A DNA stretch of 64,000 nt from DATFNV01 sp963827935 (GTDB taxonomy: Bacteria > Planctomycetota > Planctomycetia > Gemmatales > Gemmataceae): positions 620,001 to 684,000 of the forward strand of contig CAWHCN010000011.1 of assembly GCA_963827935.1 (NCBI GenBank). Reading direction: 5' to 3'. This document shows, one piece after another, positions 8,987 to 16,963 of this stretch. The stretch's first letter is position 1. Each line of letters begins with the position of its first letter. Under the pieces are notes generated by a model. It saw only the letters and a program-made list of their open reading frames with translations, made no database searches and was not told the DNA's origin. The translations under genes were made by a program, and so were the position numbers.

Positions 8987-9309
8987 CGTTCTGGAGCGGG
9001 TTCTGCGGAGCCCGGCCCCGGTTGGCTGAAAAGATGAAAAAGGAAATGTAGCGAAGGCCCGACCCCCTGGCCAGGGGTACTGCCGGCCCAGAAGGTCACT
9101 TCCCCAGCGAGCCGGATGTTCCGCCGGGGCAAACTCGTCCGGTCCGGAAAACCTTACCCAGCCCAAGGGGCGTGCGGCCTGGCGCAACGGTAGGGCCGGC
9201 ACGCGAATGACACCTAGGGCCGCTGGGACACAGTCGTTTGACCGCCCACGAATCGTCGGGCACAGTTGCCCCGGAGAGACTGTGCGTCAACCGTCAGGAG
9301 GACGTCCTT
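8987..9309. other. Divergent intergenic region rplU / BON gene
   Basis: This 323-base region holds no convincing gene. It should contain the promoter of rplU (leftward) and of the BON-domain gene (rightward). The only clear signal is an AGGAGG ribosome binding site at its right end, just before ATG 9310. I could not place -35/-10 boxes with confidence. Confidence 0.5.
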
Positions 9310-10194
9310 ATGACCCGTCGATACCGTCTGCTCGCGGCCGCCGTGCTGGGCACGTGCCTGGCGCAACCCCTGGCGGGCCGTGCGGCACCGCCCCCTGGAA
9401 CGCCCACCCTTCCTGCCCTTTCGACCCCGGCCACGTCCCCCGCGGTGGCTCCGGCAACGCCCGCGGCCGGGGCGGCTCCGAGTCTGGGGCTGGACCGTGT
9501 GCCGGCCCCGGTGCCGGCGGGAAACAAGGAGGTTGCGGCCGCCATTGGCGAGGCCCTGCGCCAAGCCGGCAAGGCAGGGCAGCTCCGCCACTTTAACATC
9601 GATGTGGCCGTCAAGGACGGCACCGCGGAACTGCAAGGCACCGTCGCTAGCACCGAGCAGCGAGACCAGGTCCTCAAGCTCGCCCAGGGTGTCTCCGGCG
9701 TCACTCGGGTGGTCGATCACTTGGCGTTGCTGGCGCCCAGCCCGATCACGCAGGTTCAGGCCACCGGAACGCCGGGTCCGTTGCTGGCCGCGCCGCCGGT
9801 CGCCGCGCCGCCGGCCGTCAAGGCCGAGGAGCTGGCCCCCCCGCCGCAAATCCGCGAGCCGCTCCCCCCGCCGATGGTCACCCCCGGGCCGCCCAGCAGC
9901 GTGATCCCCGAGCCGGTGCCGACGTTCTCGGCCCCGATGCCGTCGCCGTACGACCTGAACCCGCCCAACATGCCGCCCTACGCCTGGCCAACCTACGCCC
10001 CGTACAACAACTTCTCCCGCGTCGGCTATCCGACGGCCTACCCGTACCAGTCGTGGCCGTACATCGGGCCGTTCTACCCGTTCCCGAAGATTCCGCCGGG
10101 CTGGCGCTCGGTGAAACTGGAGTGGGAAGACGGCCACTGGTGGTTCAGTCGCGTTGCCACCAAGAATAACTGGTGGCGGGTACGGTTCTGGTAA
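9310..10194 (+). CDS. Secreted BON-domain protein
   Basis: A 294-residue exported protein. The N-terminus MTRRYRLLAAAVLGTCLAQPLAGRA is a signal peptide. A Pro/Ala linker leads to one BON domain at about residues 75-135 (FNIDVAVKDGTAELQGTVAS, then VSGVTRVVDHLAL), a fold that binds phospholipid or other periplasmic surfaces. After a second Pro-rich stretch comes a Tyr/Trp/Pro-rich C-terminus (YPYQSWPYIGPFYPF). ATG 9310 follows an AGGAGG site. A cell-envelope role is inferred; the aromatic tail resembles planctomycete envelope proteins of unknown function. Confidence 0.85.
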   Translation: MTRRYRLLAAAVLGTCLAQPLAGRAAPPPGTPTLPALSTPATSPAVAPATPAAGAAPSLGLDRVPAPVPAGNKEVAAAIGEALRQAGKAGQLRHFNIDVAVKDGTAELQGTVASTEQRDQVLKLAQGVSGVTRVVDHLALLAPSPITQVQATGTPGPLLAAPPVAAPPAVKAEELAPPPQIREPLPPPMVTPGPPSSVIPEPVPTFSAPMPSPYDLNPPNMPPYAWPTYAPYNNFSRVGYPTAYPYQSWPYIGPFYPFPKIPPGWRSVKLEWEDGHWWFSRVATKNNWWRVRFW

Positions 10195-10208
10195 CAGGTG
10201 TGACAGGC

Positions 10209-10239
10209 GGGGCCGGCCCTCCGGCGGGGGGCCGGCCCC
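10209..10239 (+). terminator. Stem-loop after BON gene
   Basis: Perfect 10-bp inverted repeat GGGGCCGGCC / GGCCGGCCCC at 10209-10218 and 10230-10239, 15 bases after the stop of the BON gene. There is no T-run, so intrinsic termination is uncertain; it may only stabilise the 3' end of the message. Confidence 0.55.
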
Positions 10240-10732
10240 AGCTGCCATTCATGGGTCAAACGTCGAACTCGCGGGACCGTCCCGGTTCCCCCAGAATTGC
10301 CACGTTGCACCAAATTCGCCGGGAATTATATGCGACCTGGCGCGCGAGTCGCAATACCTTGTCAAATAACGACATGCGCCTTCACATTTCAGCGCCAACC
10401 GCCAGGATGCATATAATTCCGTGTGTGCGGACACGCCTTGCCAACAAAGGATCAGCTTGAGGGCTGATGCCAGTCCCTGGCACACGTTCCGCTATGAACC
10501 TGACAGGCCATCGGCTTTCCGTTCGCACTGCGCTTCTCTAGCTCTTCTTTGTGGCGGCGGAGCGCGGTGGCCGCGTTTGATCTGGTGCCTCTGAGCCCGT
10601 GCTTGAGCTTGGCCCTTGGGTCGGCTTCACTTTCCTTGGTGCCGCGAGCCCGCTTGAAAGTCTCGTCCTTCGTTCGACCCATCCTCCGCCGACATTTTCT
10701 TCGCCCGTCCCTCACCGTCGTTGGAGGTCCTC
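10240..10732 (+). other. Non-coding flank upstream of IS110 transposase
   Basis: About 490 bases with no credible gene. In IS110-family elements the non-coding end flanking the transposase gene encodes a bridge RNA whose loops pair with target and donor DNA. The stretch right before ATG 10733, roughly 10450-10730, is the natural place for it here. It contains several short self-complementary segments, but I could not fold it reliably and the element boundary is not visible. Confidence 0.35.
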
Positions 10733-12175
10733 ATGCCTCGGAAGAAGACACGCCAGCCCATCCCGCCGCCCCGCATCGTCCGGCCCTGTGCCGCCGCCAT
10801 CGACGTCGGCAGCGCCAGCCACGTCGTCGCCGTCGACCCCGCTTGCGATCCGCAGCCCGTTCGTACCTTCGGCGTCTATACCGCCGACCTACAGACGCTG
10901 GCCGAGTGGTTACGCCACTGCGGCGTCACGAGCGTCGTGCTCGAATCGACCGGCGTCTACTGGATGTGCTTATGCGACTTCCTGGAAAGCCAGGGCTTCG
11001 AAGTGGTGGTGGTCGATCCACGCAGCCTGGCCCGCAACCTCAAGAAGAAGACCGACGTTTGCGATGCGGTCTGGCTGCAGCAGATGCACGCCTGTGGCCA
11101 GCTCAAGAGCTGTTTTCGACCCGCGCACGAGGTGCTGGCGTTGCGGACGCTGTGGCGGCATCGCGAGCATCTGATCACCGAGGCAGCCAAGCTCTTGCAG
11201 ATGATGCTCAAAGTGCTGGTCCAGATGAATGTTCATTTGGACCTGGCCGTGTCGAGCATCGCCGGCGTCACCGGCATGCGCATCCTGCGTGCCATCGCCC
11301 AGGGGCAGCGTGACCCCCAGACGCTGGCGGCGATGCGCGATCCCAGCTGCAAGAAGAGCCGCGAGGAGATTGCCAAGGCCCTGGAAGGGACCTGGGACAC
11401 GGCCCACCTGTTCGAGCTGAAACAACTGCTCAAGGCCTGGGACTTCTACCAGAATCAGCTCCATGTCTGTGACCGGGAGTACGCCAAGGCGGCCGGGCCG
11501 ATGCCGGACAAGACCCAGGGGCGTCCGTTGCCCGAGTCCCAGAAGGCCGCGCCCAAGAGTCGCAACCGCCCGACGGAGTTCGACGCCGACGCCTTGATCT
11601 TCCAGTTGACGGGCGTGCGTGTCACGGAAGTGGACGGTCTGGGCGCCAGCACGGTGCTGACGGTCTTGTCGGAGACAGGCCCGGACCTGGCGGCACGTTT
11701 CCCGACGGACAAGCACTTCGCGGCCTGGACGACGCTGGCGCCGCGCAAGCACCAATCGGGCAAGCGGATCCGCTATCCCGCCCAGACGGCCAGCCGGGTG
11801 GCCAGGGCGTTTCGGCTGGCGGCGCGGTCCTTGCTCAGAAGTAAGAGCGTGCTGGGTAATTTCCTGCGCCGCCTGCGGGCCCGGCTGGGGATAGGCAGCG
11901 CCATCAGGGCGACAGCCCACAAGCTGGCGAAGCTCTTCTATCGCCTCATCACGCGTGGGGAAGCGTATCGCCGTGAGAGCACGGCAGCCGAAGAAGTCAA
12001 GCAGCAGGAGCGTCAGGTCAAAGCGCTGCAGCGGCAAAGCGCGGGAGTTAGGGCTGCAAGTGGTGCCGATCTGAGCAGGGTCGGCGGGGCAACAGACGAC
12101 GTTGGGGAAGTAGGCGAGGTCGATCTCAAGCCGAGCCGCTTGGGGCGGTGGCGTCGAAGATACGCGGCACCGTAA
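10733..12175 (+). CDS. IS110-family transposase (DEDD recombinase)
   Basis: A 480-residue IS110-type transposase. The N-terminal RuvC-like DEDD domain shows CAAAIDVGSASHVVAV with the first Asp, VVLESTGVYW with the Glu, and TDVCDAVWL with the last acidic pair. The C-terminal Tnp20-like domain has VTEVDGLGASTVLTVLSETG, which carries the reactive Ser, and FAAWTTLAPRKHQSG. Family members excise and insert through circular intermediates without terminal inverted repeats. The frame is intact. The last 50 or so residues after KALQRQ look unlike the family and may be read-through of flanking DNA. Confidence 0.93.
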   Translation: MPRKKTRQPIPPPRIVRPCAAAIDVGSASHVVAVDPACDPQPVRTFGVYTADLQTLAEWLRHCGVTSVVLESTGVYWMCLCDFLESQGFEVVVVDPRSLARNLKKKTDVCDAVWLQQMHACGQLKSCFRPAHEVLALRTLWRHREHLITEAAKLLQMMLKVLVQMNVHLDLAVSSIAGVTGMRILRAIAQGQRDPQTLAAMRDPSCKKSREEIAKALEGTWDTAHLFELKQLLKAWDFYQNQLHVCDREYAKAAGPMPDKTQGRPLPESQKAAPKSRNRPTEFDADALIFQLTGVRVTEVDGLGASTVLTVLSETGPDLAARFPTDKHFAAWTTLAPRKHQSGKRIRYPAQTASRVARAFRLAARSLLRSKSVLGNFLRRLRARLGIGSAIRATAHKLAKLFYRLITRGEAYRRESTAAEEVKQQERQVKALQRQSAGVRAASGADLSRVGGATDDVGEVGEVDLKPSRLGRWRRRYAAP

Positions 12176-12493
12176 GATCGCTGCCCGAGCACGACACCTC
12201 TCGCCCGGGTAGCGGGGCCTTGTTCATTGAAAGCAAACCGAGCGGTCCGCTCAGGCTGAACCACAGTACCAAAGTCCGACTGCACGCGTTCGCTGGATGA
12301 ACCTAAAAAACGACGCTCCTCAACTCGCTAGCAGCGGCGAACCTATCTCCAAAGCGCACAGTCCCTGTAACACGGGCCCGTATTACGCGCAACGCCGCGG
12401 CGCTCCGCTGACACCACGACAAAAGTCTGAGGCAGTTCGAGCGTACACGGTCCTGAGAGGCGTTGCCGGACGGGACGAGAAGGGGGACGTGCG
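12176..12493. other. Intergenic region ahead of the tagging-system operon
   Basis: These 318 bases between the IS110 gene and the FHA/RING gene contain no convincing gene. They must include any promoter of the ten-gene run that follows, and possibly the right end of the IS110 element. A purine-rich GAGAAGGGGGA stretch just before ATG 12494 can act as ribosome binding site. No clear -35/-10 pair was identified. Confidence 0.45.
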
Positions 12494-13027
12494 ATGAGCA
12501 GCGTGTGGCGCGAGGTGCGGGACGGCGAATGGCAGCCGCTCGCCCTCCCTGAGACACGGGGAGGGGCTTTCCCAGCGGTCGAGATCAACGGACTGCGCTT
12601 CCTGCGCTTCGGCAGCGGGGCCGAGCAAGCGGCGGCCATCCTGTCGCCCTCCGGTGTCGTGGCGCGGGTCAATGGCCGGCCCATCCTGGGCGGAATGCGC
12701 GTGCTGGAGCACCGGGATGAGGTAACAGTCGGCCGGTCGAGACTCTTCTACTCGGCGGAATCGACGCCTCTGGTGATTGTCTACCAGCCTGCGGAAGGCA
12801 CCAGACTACCCACCTGTCCCCTCTGCCGCGGACCGATCCGCGCGGGCGACTCGGCGGTTCAGTGCCCCGGTTGCGGCCGCTGGTTCCATCAACTCGCTAC
12901 GGCCGACGGCAAGCCGGCCAAGAACTGCTGGACCTACGCTCCCACCTGTCGCTTTTGCAACCACCCAACGGCCCTCGGCGGCAACGCCGGCTGGCGACCC
13001 GAACGCGAGGATGCTTATGAGCGGTAG
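12494..13027 (+). CDS. FHA-like plus RING-type zinc finger protein, candidate E3
   Basis: A 177-residue protein with two domains. Residues about 30-92 resemble a small FHA/beta-sandwich (VARVNGRPILGGMRVLEHRD then VTVGRSRLFYS). Residues 105-157 form a treble-clef/RING-like zinc module with ligands C108, C111, C124, C127, H132, C145, C152 and C155, spaced C-x2-C-x12-C-x2-C-x4-H-x12-C-x6-C-x2-C. RING-like domains beside E1 and E2 genes are known from planctomycete ubiquitin-like operons. Here the protein is encoded directly upstream of an E1-like gene that begins inside it, so an E3-like adaptor role is likely. No enzymatic activity of its own is expected. Confidence 0.82.
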   Translation: MSSVWREVRDGEWQPLALPETRGGAFPAVEINGLRFLRFGSGAEQAAAILSPSGVVARVNGRPILGGMRVLEHRDEVTVGRSRLFYSAESTPLVIVYQPAEGTRLPTCPLCRGPIRAGDSAVQCPGCGRWFHQLATADGKPAKNCWTYAPTCRFCNHPTALGGNAGWRPEREDAYER

Positions 13028-14011
13028 CTCGCAAGTGTCAGTCCTGCTGGCCGGTGCCGGCAACATCGGCTCGCACCTGGCGCCGCTCCTGGCTCGAGCC
13101 GGCGTCGGACTGCTGCGGATCGTGGATCGCGACATCGTCGAGGAGAAGAACCTGCGGCAGCAGGATTACGGACCGCAGGACATTGGCATCGGCAAGTCCC
13201 AGGCGCTGGCCCGGCGCCTGGCGGCCCAGTTCCCCACGCTGCGAATTGAGCCGCTTGTGGCCGACCTGGAGGACGTGCCGCTCGGAGCCTTCCGGGTGGA
13301 TGTCCTGCTCGGCGCGCTCGACTCGCGGCGGTGCGCGCCAGCTTCTCGATTTCGGAGCGTGCCTGGCCGCTGGGCGTGCCGGTGATCGACGGCGGCGTCG
13401 GCGAGGGGCTGCTCGGCCGCGTGCAGCTCTTTGTGCCTGGCGACGCCGCGGCCTGCCTCGAATGCACCTGGGGCGATGCCGATTACCGCCACCTCGCCGC
13501 CGAGTATCCCTGCCACCCCGGGGCGACGCCCAACGCCCCGGCAACGGTGGCTCCCGCGTGTGTCGGCGCCGTCGTCGCCGGCCTGATGGCGTCTCGCACC
13601 CTGGCCCTGGTGCAGGGTGAGCGACCCACGGAAAGCCGCGAGCTGGCCTTCGATCTGAAGCACAACCGCTTCCTCGAATCGCGCCTGCGCCGCTCGCCGC
13701 GCTGCCGGTTCGACCATCGCGTGGTACGGGAAATCGCCATGATTCTGGCAGAGGCTCGGATCGCCGATCTCGTGGACCTGGTCAAGTGTCGCTTCGGAAC
13801 GCGACCCGCGCACCTGGAAGGAAGGCAGCGGGCGGCGAATGGTGGGTTCGCGGCAACGCGTTTTCTGCCGGTCGAAGCGCTGTGGGAGCGAGGGGCGGAA
13901 CCGCTAGCCGCGCTGGGACTGGGCCCGGGGGATGGCGTGCGGGTCACGTCGGGCGGCGAAAGCATATTCGTCATGGTCGAGCGCTGCGGGGGGAAACGGG
14001 AATGGACATGA
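13017..14011 (+). CDS. E1/ThiF-family ubiquitin-like activating enzyme, frame broken
   Basis: An adenylating enzyme of the ThiF/MoeB/E1 superfamily that would activate the C-terminus of the ubiquitin-like protein encoded at 15446. Seen: nucleotide-binding LLAGAGNIGSHLAPLLARAG, the RIVDRDIVEEKNLRQQDYG segment with the ATP/Mg Asp and the Arg finger, DIGIGKSQA, a zinc-type CLEC pair, and a C-terminal PACVGAVVAGLMASRTLALVQG, where a Cys is placed as in MoeB-type enzymes. The frame changes near 13330-13345; both halves are well conserved, so an assembly indel is likely. The start overlaps the end of the RING gene and the stop overlaps the E2 start, which indicates coupled translation. Confidence 0.9.
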
Positions 14012-14571
14012 ACGACCTGCGAACTCTGGAAATGGCCGGCCCCGAGCCGAGCTTCGACCCGGTGTTGCGCGACTTCCTCATGAATTGTGCCGAGGAGCTG
14101 CGCAGCCGGCAGGAGCGCGGCGGCCTGCTCGACTACGCCTGCCTTGGCCGCGATGCCCCCTGGCTGTATCGGCTGACCTTCCGCACGCGCGGCCTGGCGC
14201 GGACCCCGGCCGGTGACGTTGTGCCCGCCGAGCCGCACGTGGTCGCACTGCGCTTCCTGCCCGACTACCTGCGGCGGGCGGATCGCTTCGAGATGCTGGC
14301 GCTGCTGGAGCCGCAGAACGCCTTCCATCCCAACCTGATGCCGCCGGGCATCTGCGTCGAGGTGCGGCCCGGCGAGCCGCTCGTGGAGATTTGCGAGTCG
14401 CTGCACGCGCTGTTCGCCTGGCGGCTGCGGCAGTTCGCGGAAAACGACGCGCTGAACCGCGATGCGTGCGCCTGGGGCCGGGCCCATCTGGACGAGTTGC
14501 CCGTGGACGCACGGCCGCTGTTTGGCCGACCGATGCACATCGCGCTCGAGCCCGTGGAGGACAAGGTGTGA
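14002..14571 (+). CDS. E2/UBC-fold ubiquitin-conjugating-like protein
   Basis: A 189-residue E2-like protein. The core pattern of ubiquitin-conjugating enzymes is present: a beta-strand section (HVVALRFLPDYL), then AFHPNLMPPGICVEVR with H109-P110-N111 and the candidate catalytic Cys at 118, then a helical part ending in NDALNRDACAWGRAHL, equivalent to the DPLN..A motif of eukaryotic E2s. It starts inside the E1 stop region (ATG 14002, overlap with 14011), so E1 and E2 are translationally coupled. Its likely job is to accept the activated ubiquitin-like protein and pass it on, helped by the RING protein. Confidence 0.87.
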   Translation: MDMNDLRTLEMAGPEPSFDPVLRDFLMNCAEELRSRQERGGLLDYACLGRDAPWLYRLTFRTRGLARTPAGDVVPAEPHVVALRFLPDYLRRADRFEMLALLEPQNAFHPNLMPPGICVEVRPGEPLVEICESLHALFAWRLRQFAENDALNRDACAWGRAHLDELPVDARPLFGRPMHIALEPVEDKV

Positions 14572-15439
14572 CCACGCTCATGGAGAATGGTGAGGCCGTG
14601 AGGTTCACCGCCGAGGGTGGGGGCTGGGTGACCCTGCGCCGCCCCGAGCCCGCTCTGCGGGGCACGGCGCCTGCGGAATTGCTGCACCGTGCCCAGGCGC
14701 TTCCGGGCCAGTTGCGCTACGTCGTGGAAGCAGACGAGGCATACCTCATCGCTGAAGTCCGAAACCTGGACGGACTGCCCATCGACGCCGCGCGAGACGC
14801 CTGCTCCAACTTCTGGACACCGCCTGCTCCCCTCGCCCCGGTACTCCGGCGAGAGGGGTCGGGGGTGAGGGGCGCTCATCCCCCTCACCCCCAACCCCTC
14901 TCCCCCAAGGGGAGAGGGGAGAAGATGTTCCGTCCGCCGAAACCATCGAGGCCGCTCTCGACGCGAGCGGTTTCGCCTGGTCGCGCCGGGACGCCTCCTG
15001 GGCGATTGTGGTCAGGAATCGGCTGGCGCACGAGGTCCTGGTGAGCCCGGTCCCCGGCGGGACCCGCGCGACCGCGGTGCTCGCCGACTGGGACGAGATC
15101 GCCCCCGTTTGCCGAGACGCCCTGGCCGAGTTCCTCCTGGCGGCGCAGGCAGGTCTGCGCTGCGCCCGCTGTGAGCTCGACGAACGCCGGGCCAGCCTTG
15201 TCGCCTTTGTGGCGACAGCAAGCCTGGAGGTTGACCTGACCCATGCCCTCCTGGGCGTGGCGGCGGGCTGCGATTTGCTGGCGCGCGAGGCGACGGCCCT
15301 CTTGCGCCCGGAAATTGCCGAAATCTACCGAACTTGCCGGCGTATGCCCTCGAAAGGCCCCGCGCCGACGCGCAGCGACACTCCTCTGGCAACGGGCCAC
15401 GGGAAGCTTCACGACTCTAGCGACACCGAAGGGAGGTGA
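14568..15439 (+). CDS. CesT/type III chaperone-like protein with inserted repeat
   Basis: Starts at GTG 14568, overlapping the E2 stop, and ends at 15439, eight bases before the ubiquitin-like gene's start codon. The last part (LLAAQAGLRCARCELDERRA, then LTHALLGVAAGCDLLAREA) resembles the CesT-like fold of secretion chaperones; this is tentative. The frame shifts near 14800 (..DAARDA joins LLQLLDTA). A palindromic repeat at 14831-14924 then lies within the gene and is readable in the second frame before conserved-looking sequence resumes (ETIEAALDASGFAWSRRDAS). Genes of this kind recur in bacterial ubiquitin-like operons; the function is unknown, possibly presenting a substrate or keeping the tag soluble. 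Confidence 0.6.
14831..14924. repeat. REP-like palindromic repeat inside a gene
   Basis: C/G-rich imperfect palindrome. Arms at 14851-14872 and 14881-14902 match at 21 of 22 positions, flanked by smaller hairpins (CTCTCCCC..GGGGAGAG and CTCGCC..GGCGAG). Repeats with the core CCCCTCACCCCCAACCCC are widespread between bacterial genes. Here the copy sits within the CesT-like reading frame and contains no stop in the frame used downstream. Confidence 0.8.
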
Positions 15440-15445
15440 TTGGCA

Positions 15446-15721
15446 ATGGTGGCGATGGCAGAAACGATCGACCTGACGGTCGAGGATTTCACCGGCCAGA
15501 TTCGGCGCCGTGCGCGGGGCATCCCGCGCGATGCGACGGTCGGCGACCTCGTCGGCGGGTTGACGCACGAGCTGCGTCTGCCGGCGAACGACACGCAAGG
15601 CCGGCCGCTCAGCTACAGCGCCCGGGCGCGTGGCGAAAGCCTGCTCGAAAGCGACCGCATCGGCGACGTCCTCGAAGAGCAGGACGTGGTCACGCTGGCG
15701 CCGAATGTCACGGCGGGGTAA
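15446..15721 (+). CDS. Ubiquitin-like beta-grasp protein (YukD-like)
   Basis: A 91-residue protein of ubiquitin-like fold. It begins AETIDLTVEDFTGQIRRRAR (beta hairpin), has a helix (ATVGDLVGGLTHELRL), a short strand (RPLSYSARARGESLLESD) and ends in DVLEEQDVVTLAPNVTAG, the order expected for a ubiquitin/YukD family member. The last residue is Gly, so no C-terminal processing would be needed before adenylation by the E1. ATG 15446 is preceded by a GGGAGGTGA ribosome binding site at the right spacing. It is the likely tag of the E1-E2-RING cascade and the likely substrate of the JAB protease that follows. Confidence 0.85.
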   Translation: MVAMAETIDLTVEDFTGQIRRRARGIPRDATVGDLVGGLTHELRLPANDTQGRPLSYSARARGESLLESDRIGDVLEEQDVVTLAPNVTAG

Positions 15722-15730
15722 CCTGTCCGC

Positions 15731-15812
15731 CCGGCGAGCGGGGGGCGTTAGCCCCCCGGTGAGTGCGTGAGAGTGCGTAAAACCGGGGGGCTAACGCCAC
15801 CCCGCTCGCCGG
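15731..15812. repeat. Intergenic palindrome, GGCGAGCGGGG family
   Basis: Long imperfect inverted repeat between the ubiquitin-like gene and the JAB gene. The arms begin CCGGCGAGCGGGGGGCGTTA and end with its complement at 15812. Closely related copies lie at 18600-18673 and 34464-34527. It can form a strong hairpin in the message; a role as terminator or stability element is inferred. Confidence 0.8.
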
Positions 15813-15832
15813 CTTTTGTTTGGAGTTCAACC

Positions 15833-16886
15833 ATGTCCCCGACCGCCGCCCAACCGGCGCTTTACCAGTACCGCCTGGAGTTCTTCACGGTCCGGGGCGG
15901 CGAGCGCGTCCACGATCTGCCGCTGGTTCGGGCCGACTTCGACCGGGCCATCGAGACGACATTCTTCGAGGCCCTGCGCCAGGGGCTGTTCGCCGACTAC
16001 GCCCCGCCCTTCGCGCGGGCCCGAATCGAGCCGGACTTTGGCAGCGAGAGCGGTTCGCCGCACGCCCCCCGGTTCGGGGTGGTGCTGCCCTTGCCGGACG
16101 GGGGCGAGCATCGGCGGGAGTTTGATTCCGAGTTCTTCGATCATCGCGCCACGCGGATCGGCGCCGACCTGGTGCGGGCGAAGAAGGTACCGAACAATAG
16201 CACTCTCCTGTATCGGCTGTCCGCGTACCTGGAGAGCGAGGAGGCCCCGGTTCGGCGTGGGCTGCGCTTCACGCTGGAGGAGGAGTCGGTCGGAGGTGCC
16301 GATTCGGCCCGGGTCGCTGGCGGAACATGGCCCGCGTCAGGTGTGGGACACCCCCAGGGCCGAGGAAATGCCGGTGCTTATTCCCCGCCGCGTGCTCGAC
16401 GAGGCGGTCGAGGAGGCGGAGCGGGCGCCGGCGCGCGAGGTCGGCGGGGCGCTGCTCGGCCACCTGCGCCGCGATCGCGAGACGGGCACGGTCTATGTCG
16501 AGGTCACCTGTCAGGTGCCGGCCGAGGAGACGACGGCCACCGAGGTCAGCGTCACCTTCACCCCGGCCACCTGGGCCAGAGTCCGCGAGGTGATCGAGGT
16601 CCGTGGCGAGGGAGAGATCTTTGTCGGCTGGGTCCACAGCCATCCGTTCACCCTGTGCAAAGAATGCCCGCTGACCCCGCCGCCGGAGTGCGTTGCCAAG
16701 GTGCTGTTCTTCAGCAGCGACGACGAATTCCTGATGGAGCTGTCGTTCCCCCGGCCGTTCATGGTCGGCCTGCTCAGCGCCCGCGAGCCGCGCTTGCAGG
16801 CCGCTCTTGGGCACGCGCCGGTGCGCCTGTTCGGCTGGCGCGACGGGGAGATTGTGCAACGCGGATTCGAGGTGATTGACGATTGA
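15833..16886 (+). CDS. JAB/MPN-domain isopeptidase-like protein, frame broken
   Basis: An N-terminal domain of unknown type (about 155 residues, MSPTAAQPALYQYRLEFFTV) is followed, after a frame change near 16320, by a JAB/MPN domain. The JAB part has the acidic EVGGALLGHL, the VHSHPF histidine pair, and an SSDD at the position of the S-x-x-D, but between them lies an insertion with cysteines (LCKECPLTPPPEC) instead of the usual short loop. JAB enzymes release ubiquitin-like tags in these operons. ATG 15833 follows TTTGGAG. It should act on conjugates of the protein encoded at 15446. Confidence 0.82.
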
Positions 16887-16892
16887 CACACC

Positions 16893-16940
16893 GTTTAGCC
16901 GCGGGTCGGAGACCCGCGGGTCTCCGACCCGCGGCTAAAC
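16893..16940. repeat. Intergenic palindrome, GTTTAGCCGCG family
   Basis: Perfect 20-bp inverted repeat (arms 16893-16912 and 16921-16940, outer sequence GTTTAGCCGCGGG) with an 8-base loop, directly after the JAB stop. Related copies occur at 20232-20282, 26703-26764, 40035-40085 and 42329-42361. Probably a REP-type element that forms a 3'-end hairpin. Confidence 0.85.
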
Positions 16941-16963
16941 GCAACGCGGAATCGAGGATCCCC

